This document shows positions 1-6,740 of a stretch of 13,278 nt of DNA, one piece after another. Each line of letters opens with the position of its first letter. Position 1 is the first letter of the stretch. Where the stretch lies: contig CAYPQM010000173.1 of assembly GCA_964412845.1 (NCBI GenBank), positions 1 through 13,278 on the forward strand, read 5' to 3'. A program made the translations under genes and the position numbers. Origin of the DNA: JAWWPY01 sp964412845. Its GTDB lineage: Bacteria; Actinomycetota; Actinomycetes; Streptosporangiales; Streptosporangiaceae. Under the pieces are notes generated by a model. It did not search any database. It was given only the letters and a program-made list of their open reading frames with translations, and was not told where the DNA came from.

Positions 1-946
1 CAGGCTGGGCCATGTAGAGCTGCCGAACCCCATCCTCACCGCGTCCGGATGCGCGGGCGCCGGGCGCGAGCTGGCCCAGTTCTTCGACGTCGCGAAGATC
101 GGCGCCATTGTCACGAAATCGGTGATGCTCGGGCCGCGGGCCGGGCGGCCGACGCCCCGGATGGCCGAGACGCCCAGCGGGATGCTCAACTCGATCGGCC
201 TGCAGGGTCCTGGTATCGACGCGTTCCTGCAGCGGGACCTGCCGTGGCTGCTGTCGCGTGGGGCGCGGGCCGTGGTGTCGATCGCCGGGGGCAGCGTCGA
301 TGAGTTCGCGGACCTGGCCGGCCGGCTTTCCGACGCGGCCGGGGTCACCGCGATCGAGGTCAACATCTCCTGCCCGAACGTCGAGGACCGGGGGCAGGTC
401 TTCGCCTGCGATCCGGTGGCGGCGGCCACGGTGGTCGAAGCTGTGCGCTCCCGTGCCCGCTACGACATCCCGGTGTTTGTGAAACTTTCACCGGATGTCA
501 CCGACATCGTGACAATCGCCCGGGCCTGCGTGACTGCGGGCGCGAACGGCCTGTCGATGATCAACACGCTGCTCGGCATGGCGATCGACACCGAGACGAT
601 GCGGCCGGTCCTGGCCGGTGTCACCGGCGGGCTGTCCGGCCCGGCCATCCGGCCGATAGCGGTGCGGTGCATCTGGCAGGTCCGCAAGGCACTGCCCGAC
701 GTGCCGATCATCGGCATGGGCGGGGTCCGCACCGGCCAGGATGCCCTTGAGCTCATCCTGGCTGGCGCCTCGATGGTCAGCATCGGGACGACTATCTTCC
801 ACGATCCGTCGGCCTGCGTCCGGGTGCTCCGCGAGCTGGACGAGGAACTCGCGCGCCGCGGGGTCGAGCGGCTCGCTGACGTGGTGGGGCTCGCGCACGA
901 ACCGCGTACGTCAGGGGGATACCGGCTGTCCGGAAACGTTAGGTAG
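1..946 (+). CDS. pyrD: Dihydroorotate dehydrogenase, class 1 (5' end missing)
   Basis: PyrD oxidises dihydroorotate to orotate with FMN, the fourth step of UMP synthesis. The frame is open from base 2, so the N-terminus lies outside the window; about 314 residues are present, close to a full class 1 enzyme. Visible family features are TKSVML followed by the substrate-loop region NSIGLQGPG, then VNISCPN with the active-site cysteine of class 1 enzymes at codon 371-373 (class 2 enzymes use serine), VKLSPDVTD with an FMN-contacting lysine, and the phosphate-binding IIGMGGVRTG near 706-735. The cysteine and the soluble-looking sequence support class 1, probably the NAD-linked 1B form, although the partner subunit PyrK is not in the window. 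The stop is TAG at 944-946. pyrF starts 30 bp downstream with its own ribosome binding site, so the two are very likely co-transcribed. The ATG at 122 is internal to the conserved domain and is not the start. Confidence 0.95.
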   Translation, partial: RLGHVELPNPILTASGCAGAGRELAQFFDVAKIGAIVTKSVMLGPRAGRPTPRMAETPSGMLNSIGLQGPGIDAFLQRDLPWLLSRGARAVVSIAGGSVDEFADLAGRLSDAAGVTAIEVNISCPNVEDRGQVFACDPVAAATVVEAVRSRARYDIPVFVKLSPDVTDIVTIARACVTAGANGLSMINTLLGMAIDTETMRPVLAGVTGGLSGPAIRPIAVRCIWQVRKALPDVPIIGMGGVRTGQDALELILAGASMVSIGTTIFHDPSACVRVLRELDEELARRGVERLADVVGLAHEPRTSGGYRLSGNVR

Positions 947-976
947 TGTGCGGTACCTTTTGATTGGGGAGGACTC

Positions 977-1696
977 TTGAGCCAGCCAGCGCCGATTGCC
1001 GTTGCCCTGGACGCGCCCGATCTGGAGACCGCGGCACGCTGGGCTGGGCTCGTCACCCCGCATGTCAGCACGGTCAAGATCGGGCTTGAGCTGTACCTGC
1101 GCTACGGTCCCGGGGCGGTGGCCTCGATCAAGGGCGCGAGCGGCGTGCGCATCTTCCTCGACCTGAAATTGCATGACATTCCGGCGACCGTGGCCGGAGC
1201 GGCCCGCGCGGTGGCCCGGCTCCGGCCGGACCTGGTGACGGTGCACGCGAGCGCCGGGGCTGACGTGATCCGCGCCGCGGTGGAGGCCGCCCCGGACACC
1301 AAGATCGCCGGAGTGACCGTGCTGACCTCGCTGAGTCCCGCGGATCTCGAGCGGATAGGCATGGTGGGCCCGGTCCAGGACGTCGTACGCCGGCTGGCCG
1401 TGCTCGCCGTCGGGGCCGGGGCGCTGGCCCTGGTCTGCTCTCCTCGTGAGGTCGCCGCGGTCCGCGCGGAGGTCGGCCCGGACATCACCCTCATCACGCC
1501 CGGGGTGCGCCCGGCCGGCCACGACCCGAATGACCAGGCCAGGGTCGCGACACCCGAGGAAGCCCTCCGAGCGGGCGCCGACCTGCTCGTCATCGGCCGC
1601 CCCATCACCGGTGCGCCCGACCCGGGCGCGGCGGCCGCCGCCATAGCCGCGCCGCTGAGACGCCTCCAGCCTGCCCCGGGCTGGTCCGCCCGCTGA
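977..1696 (+). CDS. pyrF: Orotidine 5'-phosphate decarboxylase (short, type 1-like)
   Basis: PyrF decarboxylates OMP to UMP, the last step of de novo pyrimidine synthesis in the cytoplasm. The 239-aa TIM-barrel protein has the catalytic DxKxxD motif as DLKLHD (D62, K64, D67) and the C-terminal phosphate-binding region TPGVRPAGHDPNDQAR followed by VIGRPI. The start is TTG at 977, chosen because GGGGAGGA (966-973) sits just upstream and the next residues lead directly into the first strand, IAVALDAPD. A length near 240 aa and the FLDLKLHDIP form match the type 1 subfamily. From memory, Streptomyces and mycobacteria carry the longer type 2 enzyme of about 275 aa, so this is a lineage marker. It lies 30 bp after pyrD. 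A hairpin about 75 bp after its stop and a promoter before mihF suggest that the pyrimidine operon ends here. Confidence 0.95.
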   Translation: MSQPAPIAVALDAPDLETAARWAGLVTPHVSTVKIGLELYLRYGPGAVASIKGASGVRIFLDLKLHDIPATVAGAARAVARLRPDLVTVHASAGADVIRAAVEAAPDTKIAGVTVLTSLSPADLERIGMVGPVQDVVRRLAVLAVGAGALALVCSPREVAAVRAEVGPDITLITPGVRPAGHDPNDQARVATPEEALRAGADLLVIGRPITGAPDPGAAAAAIAAPLRRLQPAPGWSAR

Positions 1697-1770
1697 AACA
1701 CCCCGCGCCCCTGGGTCCGGGGGCCGTGCGGTGCCTTGTGGGGCCCGCAGGCTAGGGCCGCGCCCGTGGT

Positions 1771-1796
1771 CAGCCAGGCCAGCCGCTGGCCGGCTG
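1771..1796 (+). terminator. Hairpin after pyrF, probable terminator
   Basis: The arms are CAGCC-A-GGCCA (1771-1781) and TGGCC-GGCTG (1787-1796). They form 10 base pairs with one bulged A and a five-base loop. No T-run follows (TCTCGGG), which is common for actinobacterial terminators. Its position between the pyrimidine genes and the mihF promoter fits transcription termination. Confidence 0.45.
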
Positions 1797-1877
1797 TCTC
1801 GGGCGCTGCGGCGGGCGTTGGCGGTGCGTGCCGCCGGCCAGGCCGCAGTGGCTGGCAGGCCGGTGAGGGTAACCTGA

Positions 1878-1907
1878 TTGACTACGTTAAGTATTCGGTC
1901 CTATACA
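1878..1907 (+). promoter_or_regulatory. Probable sigma-70-type promoter for mihF
   Basis: TTGACT (1878-1883) matches five of six bases of the -35 consensus. TATACA (1902-1907) is a good -10 after an 18-base spacer. Both lie in the most AT-rich 70 bases of the window. Initiation near 1914 would give mihF a leader of about 115 nt. A vegetative (HrdB/SigA-like) sigma factor is inferred. Confidence 0.6.
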
Positions 1908-2028
1908 TGGAGTAATATCGGGCAATTTATGACGTGACAAACGGGCGTTTGCGTTGCCCTCACGGGCTGAACTCGCTACTTTCCCTTCCCGACCGCATTT
2001 TTCGATTCGAAACCCGAGGTGACCCGGA

Positions 2029-2349
2029 GTGGCTCTTCCTCCCCTCACTCCCGATCAGCGAGCAGCAGCCCTTGAGAAGGCGGCCCGAGCGCGCAAGGAG
2101 CGCGCAGAGGTCAAGAACCGTCTGAAGCACGGTTCTACTAGCTTGTCCCAAGTCCTCAAGGATGGGCAGAGCGATGACATCGTCGGAAAGATGAAAGTCT
2201 CCGCTCTGCTTGAGTCCGTCCCAGGGATCGGCAAGGTACGTGCCCGGCAGATCATGGAGCGGCTCGGCATCGCCGAATCGCGCCGTGTGCGCGGCCTGGG
2301 CACCAACCAGCGTGCCGCCCTGGAGAATGAGTTCGGCGGTGGTATCTGA
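2029..2349 (+). CDS. mihF: Actinobacterial integration host factor (mIHF/sIHF)
   Basis: This small basic nucleoid-associated protein (106 aa) binds and bends DNA. It is the actinobacterial functional counterpart of integration host factor but is not homologous to HU/IHF. The sequence closely resembles Streptomyces sIHF as I recall it: MALPPLTPDQRAAALEKAA, then VKNRLKHG, then KMKVSALLESVPGIGKVRA and IMERLGIAESRRVRGLG. The helix-two-turn-helix containing PGIGKVRA is the expected DNA-contacting segment in the second half, following a long N-terminal helix. The start is GTG at 2029, with GAGGTG at 2016-2021 seven bases upstream. The protein ends within a base or two of family length. The stop TGA overlaps a CTG that may start gmk (CTGA, 2346-2349). 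It probably has its own promoter upstream. Confidence 0.95.
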   Translation: MALPPLTPDQRAAALEKAARARKERAEVKNRLKHGSTSLSQVLKDGQSDDIVGKMKVSALLESVPGIGKVRARQIMERLGIAESRRVRGLGTNQRAALENEFGGGI

Positions 2350-2468
2350 CCCAGTCTGAGGAGCCCAGGGACGAGCGCGGGGGGCAGAGGTCCACAGCCG
2401 ATTCGTCCGTTGATCGCGCACGCGGTACCGCGCTTGTCCGGGGGGGCTGCGGTCCAGCGCGGCTGACT

Positions 2469-2999
2469 GTGCTTTCCGGTCCTTCGGGTGTCGGCAAGAG
2501 CACGGTCGTCGCGGGCCTCCGACGGGAATGCCCGGAAATCTGGCTCTCGGTGTCCGTGACTACCCGCCCGCCGAGGCGTGGTGAAGTCGACGGGCGTGAG
2601 TATCACTTTGTCGATGACGCACAGTTCGATGCGATGCTTGCTCGCGGGGAGTTCCTCGAATGGGCCAGATTCGCGGACAACAGGTACGGCACTCCGCGGA
2701 TACCGGTCGAAGGGAAACTCGTGGCCGGGATTCCTTCGCTCCTCGAGATCGACCTGGTGGGCGCCAGGCAGGTTCGGCTGGCGGTGCCAGAGGCGCTCTT
2801 GGTGTTCCTCGCCCCGCCGTCCTGGCCGGAACTGGTGCGCAGGCTCACCCAGCGCGGCACTGAGCCACCCGAAGTGGTGCAGCGCAGGCTGGCCGCCGCA
2901 ACAGTGGAACTTGCCGCGGAAACCGAATTCGACGTGACGCTGGTGAACACGTCCGTCGAGGACGTCTGCAACCAGCTGGTAGCCTTGATGGTGGCCTAG
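2469..2999 (+). CDS. gmk: Guanylate kinase (start uncertain, shortest form given)
   Basis: Gmk phosphorylates GMP to GDP with ATP, feeding GTP, dGTP and ppGpp synthesis. The ATP P-loop is GPSGVGKS. TTRPPRRGEVDGREYHF is the GMP-binding region, followed by EFLEWARFADNRYGTP, the core strand LLEIDLVGARQV, and the lid segment RRLTQRGTEPPEVVQRRL. The coordinates begin at GTG 2469, the only ATG/GTG/TTG in this frame after mihF. That start leaves just three residues before the P-loop, cuts the first beta strand (RLTVLSGPSG in relatives), and has no Shine-Dalgarno sequence. The frame is open back to 2331 and reads smoothly through GPARLTVLSGPSG. The likelier start is therefore CTG at 2346, overlapping the mihF stop as CTGA. 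That would give a 217-aa protein with an N-terminal tail like those of other actinobacterial Gmks. The identity is certain; the start is not. Confidence 0.93.
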   Translation: MLSGPSGVGKSTVVAGLRRECPEIWLSVSVTTRPPRRGEVDGREYHFVDDAQFDAMLARGEFLEWARFADNRYGTPRIPVEGKLVAGIPSLLEIDLVGARQVRLAVPEALLVFLAPPSWPELVRRLTQRGTEPPEVVQRRLAAATVELAAETEFDVTLVNTSVEDVCNQLVALMVA

Positions 3000-3034
3000 T
3001 CTGGCCAGCAATGCGCCGCGCTCTTACCAGCTCC

Positions 3035-3050
3035 CGGGCAGTAGTGCCCG
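3035..3050 (+). terminator. Small hairpin between gmk and rpoZ
   Basis: CGGGCA (3035-3040) and TGCCCG (3045-3050) form a 6-bp perfect stem with a GTAG tetraloop, followed by CTTTGG. It could be a weak terminator or attenuator, or part of the rpoZ leader. The stem is short, so this is tentative. Confidence 0.3.
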
Positions 3051-3085
3051 CTTTGGATACGCGCACCTCGAACGGAAGGCACACG

Positions 3086-3349
3086 GTGGCAGGGATTCCC
3101 GCAGCGGAAGGCATCACCAACCCGCCGATCGACGACCTGCTCAGCGTTGTCGACAGCAAGTACCGCCTCGTCATCATGGCCGCGAAGCGGGCTCGGCAGA
3201 TCAACGCCTACTACGCCCAGCTCGGCGAGGGCCTGCTTGAGTACGTCGGGCCACTGGTCGAGACCCGGGTCCAGGAGAAGCCGCTGTCCATCTCGCTCCG
3301 CGAGATCCGGCAGCACCTGCTGACCGCCACCGACATCGCGGAGTCCTGA
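3086..3349 (+). CDS. rpoZ: DNA-directed RNA polymerase omega subunit
   Basis: Omega is the small subunit that helps fold and anchor beta-prime in RNA polymerase. The hallmark sequence is present: ITNPPIDDLL, DSKYRLVIMAAKRARQIN, then YYAQLGEGLLEYVGPLV and EKPLSISLREI. This is the actinobacterial form, with the extended region after the core AAKRARQI helix. I chose GTG 3086 as the start because GGAAGG (3074-3079) lies six bases upstream and the resulting 87-aa protein matches relatives of about 90 aa. An earlier in-frame ATG at 3011 would add 25 unrelated residues and lacks a good ribosome binding site. rpoZ follows gmk by 86 bp and precedes coaBC by 24 bp, the standard gmk-rpoZ-coaBC order. 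Confidence 0.95.
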   Translation: MAGIPAAEGITNPPIDDLLSVVDSKYRLVIMAAKRARQINAYYAQLGEGLLEYVGPLVETRVQEKPLSISLREIRQHLLTATDIAES

Positions 3350-3373
3350 CCGCCTGATCCTGGGCCGGGCCAC

Positions 3374-4573
3374 ATGCCAGCGCGCATCGTTCTCGGAGTG
3401 GGTGCGGGCATCGCCGCCTACAAGGGCTGCGAACTGCTCCGGCGGCTTACCGAGTCAGGTCACCAGGTCCGGGTGGTGCCGACCGCTGATTCGCTGCGGT
3501 TCGTGGGAGCGGCGACATGGGCCGCCCTGTCCGGGCAGCCAGTCACCTCCAGCGCCTGGGACGACGTCCACGAGGTCCCGCATGTCGCGCTGGGCCAGGC
3601 AGCCGACCTGGTCCTGGTCGTGCCAGCCACCGCGGACGTGCTGGCCCGGGCGGCCGCCGGCCTGGCCGATGACCTGCTCACCGCGATCTTGCTGACCGCC
3701 CGCTGCCCGGTGGTGTTCGCGCCGGCCATGCACACCGAGATGTGGGAGCACCCGGCGACCCAGGCCAACCTCAGCACGCTGCGCGCGCGGGGCTGCCTGG
3801 TCCTGGAACCCGCGGCCGGCCGCCTGACCGGCCGGGACAGCGGCCCGGGGCGGCTGCCCGAGGCCGCCGAGTTGTACGAGGTGGCCATCCGGGTGCTCGC
3901 GCGCGGCGCCGGCGGGCTCGGCCCCGACCTGGCCGGCCGCCGCGTCGTGGTGTCCGCCGGGGGTACCAGGGAAGAACTCGACCCGGTCCGGTTCCTGGGC
4001 AACTGGTCCTCAGGGCGGCAGGGGTACGCACTGGCCCGCACCGCGGCCGCCCGCGGCGCCGAGGTGACGCTGGTGGCCGCGAACGTGGACCTGGCCGACC
4101 CGGCCGGCGTCCAGGTGGTGCGGGTGACCTCGGCCCTGGAGATGCGCGACGCCATGCTCTCCGCCGCGCAGCACGCCGATGCCGTGGTCATGGCGGCGGC
4201 CGTCGCCGACTACCGGCCGGCGGCCAGGAGCGACTCGAAGATCAAGAAGACCGGCGCGGCCCCCGAGCCGGTCCGGCTGACCGAGAATCCGGACATCCTC
4301 CGCGAACTGTCCCGCAGCCGGAGGCGGCCAGGGCAGGTCATCGTGGGGTTCGCCGCGGAGACTGACGAGGTGGCCGAGGCCGGCCAGGCCAAGCTGGCGG
4401 CCAAGGGGTGCGACCTGCTGGTCGTCAACCAGGTCGGGCCCGGGCTCGCCTTCGGCACCAGCGACAACGAGGCGGTGGTGCTGGCCGCTGACGGGGCGGC
4501 GACCAAGATTCCCCGCGGGCCCAAGGAGGTCCTCGCGGATACCGTCTGGGACCTGGTCCTGACCAGGCTGTAA
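3374..4573 (+). CDS. coaBC: Bifunctional phosphopantothenoylcysteine decarboxylase / phosphopantothenate-cysteine ligase
   Basis: CoaBC joins 4'-phosphopantothenate to cysteine (CoaB, CTP-dependent) and decarboxylates the product (CoaC, FMN-dependent) in coenzyme A synthesis. CoaC occupies about residues 1-175: GVGAGIAAYK is the flavin-site start, VPHVALGQAADLV contains the catalytic His70, VPATADVLARAAAGLADDLL corresponds to the PASANT region, and GPGRLPE is the clamp segment. CoaB follows from about residue 185: VSAGGTREELDPVRF, GNWSSGRQGYALA, AAAVADYRPA, KIKK and IVGFAAETD. The usual PAMN motif reads PAMH, and the position of the E. coli proton-donor cysteine (ACGD) reads LTGRD. As I recall, mycobacterial CoaBC shares both changes. 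The start is ATG 3374, 24 bp after rpoZ, with only a weak GGGCCGGGCC upstream; translation may be coupled to rpoZ. Confidence 0.95.
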   Translation: MPARIVLGVGAGIAAYKGCELLRRLTESGHQVRVVPTADSLRFVGAATWAALSGQPVTSSAWDDVHEVPHVALGQAADLVLVVPATADVLARAAAGLADDLLTAILLTARCPVVFAPAMHTEMWEHPATQANLSTLRARGCLVLEPAAGRLTGRDSGPGRLPEAAELYEVAIRVLARGAGGLGPDLAGRRVVVSAGGTREELDPVRFLGNWSSGRQGYALARTAAARGAEVTLVAANVDLADPAGVQVVRVTSALEMRDAMLSAAQHADAVVMAAAVADYRPAARSDSKIKKTGAAPEPVRLTENPDILRELSRSRRRPGQVIVGFAAETDEVAEAGQAKLAAKGCDLLVVNQVGPGLAFGTSDNEAVVLAADGAATKIPRGPKEVLADTVWDLVLTRL

Positions 4574-4589
4574 GTCATCCGGCTGCGCG

Positions 4590-4617
4590 CCTGGCCGGGG
4601 TGTTCGGCCCCGGCAGG
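4590..4617 (+). terminator. Hairpin terminator after coaBC
   Basis: GCCGGGG (4594-4600) pairs perfectly with CCCCGGC (4608-4614) around a seven-base loop. CCT/AGG pairs extend it across one bulged G. It begins 17 bp after the coaBC stop and has no clear T-run. It probably ends or attenuates the coaBC transcript before metK. The 56 bases that follow hold no riboswitch I can recognise and only a weak TACACT (4632-4637) as a possible -10. Confidence 0.5.
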
Positions 4618-4673
4618 TCATTCAGCCCGGTTACACTTCGGCGAAACCTAAGCGCAGCAGAAATGGGAGTCCG

Positions 4674-5876
4674 GTGGCTCGACGTCTCTTTACCTCCGAG
4701 TCTGTGACGGAGGGTCATCCTGACAAGATGGCGGACCAGATCAGCGATGCCATCCTCGACTCGATGATCAAGGATGACCCGGGCAGTCATGTCGCCGTGG
4801 AGACCCTGATCACCACTGGCCAGGTGCACGTGGCCGGTGAGGTGACCACGCAGACCTACGTCGACATTCCCGGCATCATCCGGGAGAAGATCCTGGAGAT
4901 CGGGTACGACTCCTCGGTCAAGGGTTATGACGGGGCATCCTGCGGGGTGTCGGTGTCGATCGGCTCCCAGTCCCCGGATATCGCCCAGGGTGTCTTGCAG
5001 GCTTTCGAGCACCGCGAGGGCGAGGGATCAGGCGAGCTCGACGAACTGGACCGCCAGGGCGCCGGTGACCAGGGCCTCATGTTCGGGTTCGCCTGCCGGG
5101 AGACCCCCGAGCTGATGCCGATGCCGATCATGCTGGCGCACAAGCTCGCCCGCCGGCTGTCCGAGGTCAGGCGCAGCGGTGACGTCCCCTACCTGCGCCC
5201 GGACGGCAAGACCCAGGTGACGATCGAGTACGTCGGGAATGAGCCGGTGCGGCTGGACACGGTCGTGGTGTCCGCCCAGCACGCCCCCGACATCGACCTC
5301 AGGGAACTGCTCACCCCGGACGTGCGCGACTACGTTGTCGACCCGGTGCTGGCGAACCTGCAGATCGACACCTCCGGCTACCGGCTCCTGGTCAACCCCA
5401 CGGGCCGGTTCGAGATCGGCGGCCCGATGGGGGACGCCGGGCTGACCGGCCGCAAGATCATCATCGACACCTACGGCGGGATGGCCAGGCACGGCGGCGG
5501 GGCGTTCTCCGGCAAGGACCCCTCCAAGGTGGACCGCAGCGCCGCGTACGCGATGCGCTGGGTGGCGAAGAACGTGGTCGCGGCAGGCCTCGCCGACCGG
5601 TGTGAGACGCAGGTCGCCTACGCGATCGGCAAGGCCAAGCCGGTCGGCCTGTTCGTGGAGTGCTTCGGTACCGAGCAGCTGCCCATCGAGCGCATCCAGG
5701 ACGCGGTGCTGCAGGTCTTCGACCTGCGCCCGGCCGCGATCATCCGGGATCTGGACCTGCTCCGCCCCATCTATTCGCAGACCGCCTCCTACGGGCATTT
5801 CGGCCGCGAGGAGCCGGACTTCTCCTGGGAGCGGACGGACCGCGCGGATACCCTCCGCTCAGCCGCCGGGCTCTGA
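4674..5876 (+). CDS. metK: S-adenosylmethionine synthetase
   Basis: MetK makes S-adenosylmethionine from ATP and methionine and acts as a cytoplasmic homotetramer. The 400-aa length is standard. SESVTEGHPDK holds the catalytic His15 and Asp17, GAGDQGLMFGFA is family signature 1 (residues 129-140), and GGGAFSGKDPSKVDRSAAY contains signature 2 (from residue 274). KIIIDTYGGMARHGG precedes it, and the C-terminal ASYGHFGREEPDFSWE is typical. The start is GTG 4674 with GGGAG at 4665-4669; the protein begins directly with the conserved RRLFTSESV. It lies 100 bp downstream of coaBC beyond a hairpin, so it may have its own promoter. Its product is the methyl donor for RsmB at the end of the window. 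A very strong palindrome begins 22 bp after the stop. Confidence 0.97.
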   Translation: MARRLFTSESVTEGHPDKMADQISDAILDSMIKDDPGSHVAVETLITTGQVHVAGEVTTQTYVDIPGIIREKILEIGYDSSVKGYDGASCGVSVSIGSQSPDIAQGVLQAFEHREGEGSGELDELDRQGAGDQGLMFGFACRETPELMPMPIMLAHKLARRLSEVRRSGDVPYLRPDGKTQVTIEYVGNEPVRLDTVVVSAQHAPDIDLRELLTPDVRDYVVDPVLANLQIDTSGYRLLVNPTGRFEIGGPMGDAGLTGRKIIIDTYGGMARHGGGAFSGKDPSKVDRSAAYAMRWVAKNVVAAGLADRCETQVAYAIGKAKPVGLFVECFGTEQLPIERIQDAVLQVFDLRPAAIIRDLDLLRPIYSQTASYGHFGREEPDFSWERTDRADTLRSAAGL

Positions 5877-5897
5877 CCCCCCGGAGCCCCGGCTCTT

Positions 5898-5948
5898 CAT
5901 GATCGCGGTTGTCTGGTGGTCATCGGCCACCAGACAACCGCGATCATG
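5898..5948. repeat. Perfect 22-bp inverted repeat (terminator or dispersed palindromic element)
   Basis: The left arm (5898-5919, starting CATGATCGCGG) and right arm (5927-5948, ending CCGCGATCATG) are exact reverse complements over 22 bp with a seven-base loop TCATCGG. It lies just after metK and works equally on both strands. A shorter GGGCTC/GAGCCC hairpin (5868-5873 and 5884-5889) overlaps the metK stop. The main palindrome can serve as a terminator, but its perfect long arms and balanced base composition also suit a dispersed intergenic palindrome. Confidence 0.8.
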
Positions 5949-5962
5949 GTTGTTATGCGCTT

Positions 5963-5978
5963 ATGTCTCCCTAGACAT
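5963..5978. repeat. Short AT-rich inverted repeat upstream of the membrane protein
   Basis: ATGTCT (5963-5968) and AGACAT (5973-5978) are inverted around CCCT, in the AT-rich stretch between the metK palindrome and the next gene. This could be an operator or chance. A loose TTGTTA (5950-5955) upstream hints at a -35 box, but I see no convincing -10. Confidence 0.25.
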
Positions 5979-6042
5979 CATCTAGCACGACCTTTACGCT
6001 CATGGCGCGGTATCGGTGCCAATACCCCCCCGGAGCCGGGTC

Positions 6043-6720
6043 GTGTCGTCATCAACTGGTCACGTGGCGCGCCCGCCGTCATCACCCGGCGGTGGGCCCG
6101 ATGCTGGACCGAAGTCCGGGCCAGTCCGGCGGCTGTTCGCGGCCCGGCTCCGGCGCCCGATCGCCGGCGGGGACCGGCCGCCCCCGGCGGGCGGTAACGG
6201 GTATGCCACGGCCGCGCTGGTCACCGGCGTCCTCGGCGCGGCCCTGATCACGATCCTGGTGAGCCTCGCCTGCGGCGTGGCCGGCCTGGTCCGGGCCGGG
6301 CGGGGCGGCCCCGGCGCGCCCGGCAAGGTGCGCTCCTGGCTGGGCATCGGGCTGGCGCTCGGCTGGGCGGTGACCGCTGTGTTCCTGGGGCCACGCATCG
6401 TCCGGGCGGCCGACCCGGGCTGCGTCGCCTACAAGGGCCCGGCGCTTGGCGCCTACCAGGGCGTGATCGACGACTTCCGGGCGGGCGCGGATGGCGCCGC
6501 GACATCCCGTGACCTGGCGGTGGCCATCCGCCAACTGGACGGGGCCGCAGCGCAGAGCCGCAGCCATGCCGCGGCGGGCTCGCTGACTGCGCTGTCAGCG
6601 CAGCTTCAGACGGTGCTGTCCGACGTCCAGGCGCGCCGACCGGTGCCGCGCGCCGTCGTGCTGGCGCTGAACCGCGATTCGGCCCGCGCGGACCGCGCCT
6701 GCGGCACCGTCCGCCTGTGA
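6043..6720 (+). CDS. Small two-TM membrane protein of unknown function (DUF4190-like)
   Basis: I recognise no specific function. The predicted 225-aa protein has a proline-, glycine- and arginine-rich N-terminal region of about 55 residues. Two hydrophobic segments follow: YATAALVTGVLGAALITILV running on to LACGVAGLV, and SWLGIGLALGWAVTAVFLG, joined by a short basic loop RAGRGGPGAPGKVR. This pair resembles DUF4190-type actinobacterial membrane proteins. The C-terminal 100 residues look helical and carry two cysteines (DPGC and ACGTVRL), which could form a disulfide if exported; the basic loop favours a cytoplasmic loop with an outside tail. GTG 6043 was chosen because GGAG (6032-6035) is seven bases upstream. 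GTG 6016 is possible but has no ribosome binding site. Early codons are less GC-biased than the rest. Metabolic neighbours give no functional clue. Confidence 0.7.
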   Translation: MSSSTGHVARPPSSPGGGPDAGPKSGPVRRLFAARLRRPIAGGDRPPPAGGNGYATAALVTGVLGAALITILVSLACGVAGLVRAGRGGPGAPGKVRSWLGIGLALGWAVTAVFLGPRIVRAADPGCVAYKGPALGAYQGVIDDFRAGADGAATSRDLAVAIRQLDGAAAQSRSHAAAGSLTALSAQLQTVLSDVQARRPVPRAVVLALNRDSARADRACGTVRL

Positions 6721-6740
6721 CCCGGCGCGCGGTGCGGCTG

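Larger units (their letters stand above)
1697..2028. other. Intergenic region between pyrF and mihF
   Basis: This is the longest gene-free stretch in the window (332 bp). The first 170 bases are GC-rich, with a strong hairpin and no convincing ORF. From 1871 to 1940 the composition drops sharply (27 G/C in 70 bases by hand count) and holds promoter-like hexamers. The remaining leader up to the mihF start is mixed and contains pyrimidine-rich segments. A 63-codon ORF beginning at 1934 runs into mihF in another frame and looks like chance. Confidence 0.7.

Noticed and set aside
3011..3085. Longer rpoZ start at ATG 3011
   Set aside because: The extra 25 residues do not resemble omega, and the GTG at 3086 has a well-placed GGAAGG and gives the normal length.
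3742..4365. A 207-codon ORF on the + strand inside coaBC
   Set aside because: It is an Arg/Gly/Pro-rich shadow frame within a gene whose own frame has clear catalytic motifs.
4574..4673. SAM riboswitch ahead of metK
   Set aside because: Only 100 bases are available and half are a terminator-like hairpin. I see none of the conserved SAM-I, SAM-II or SAM-IV core segments.
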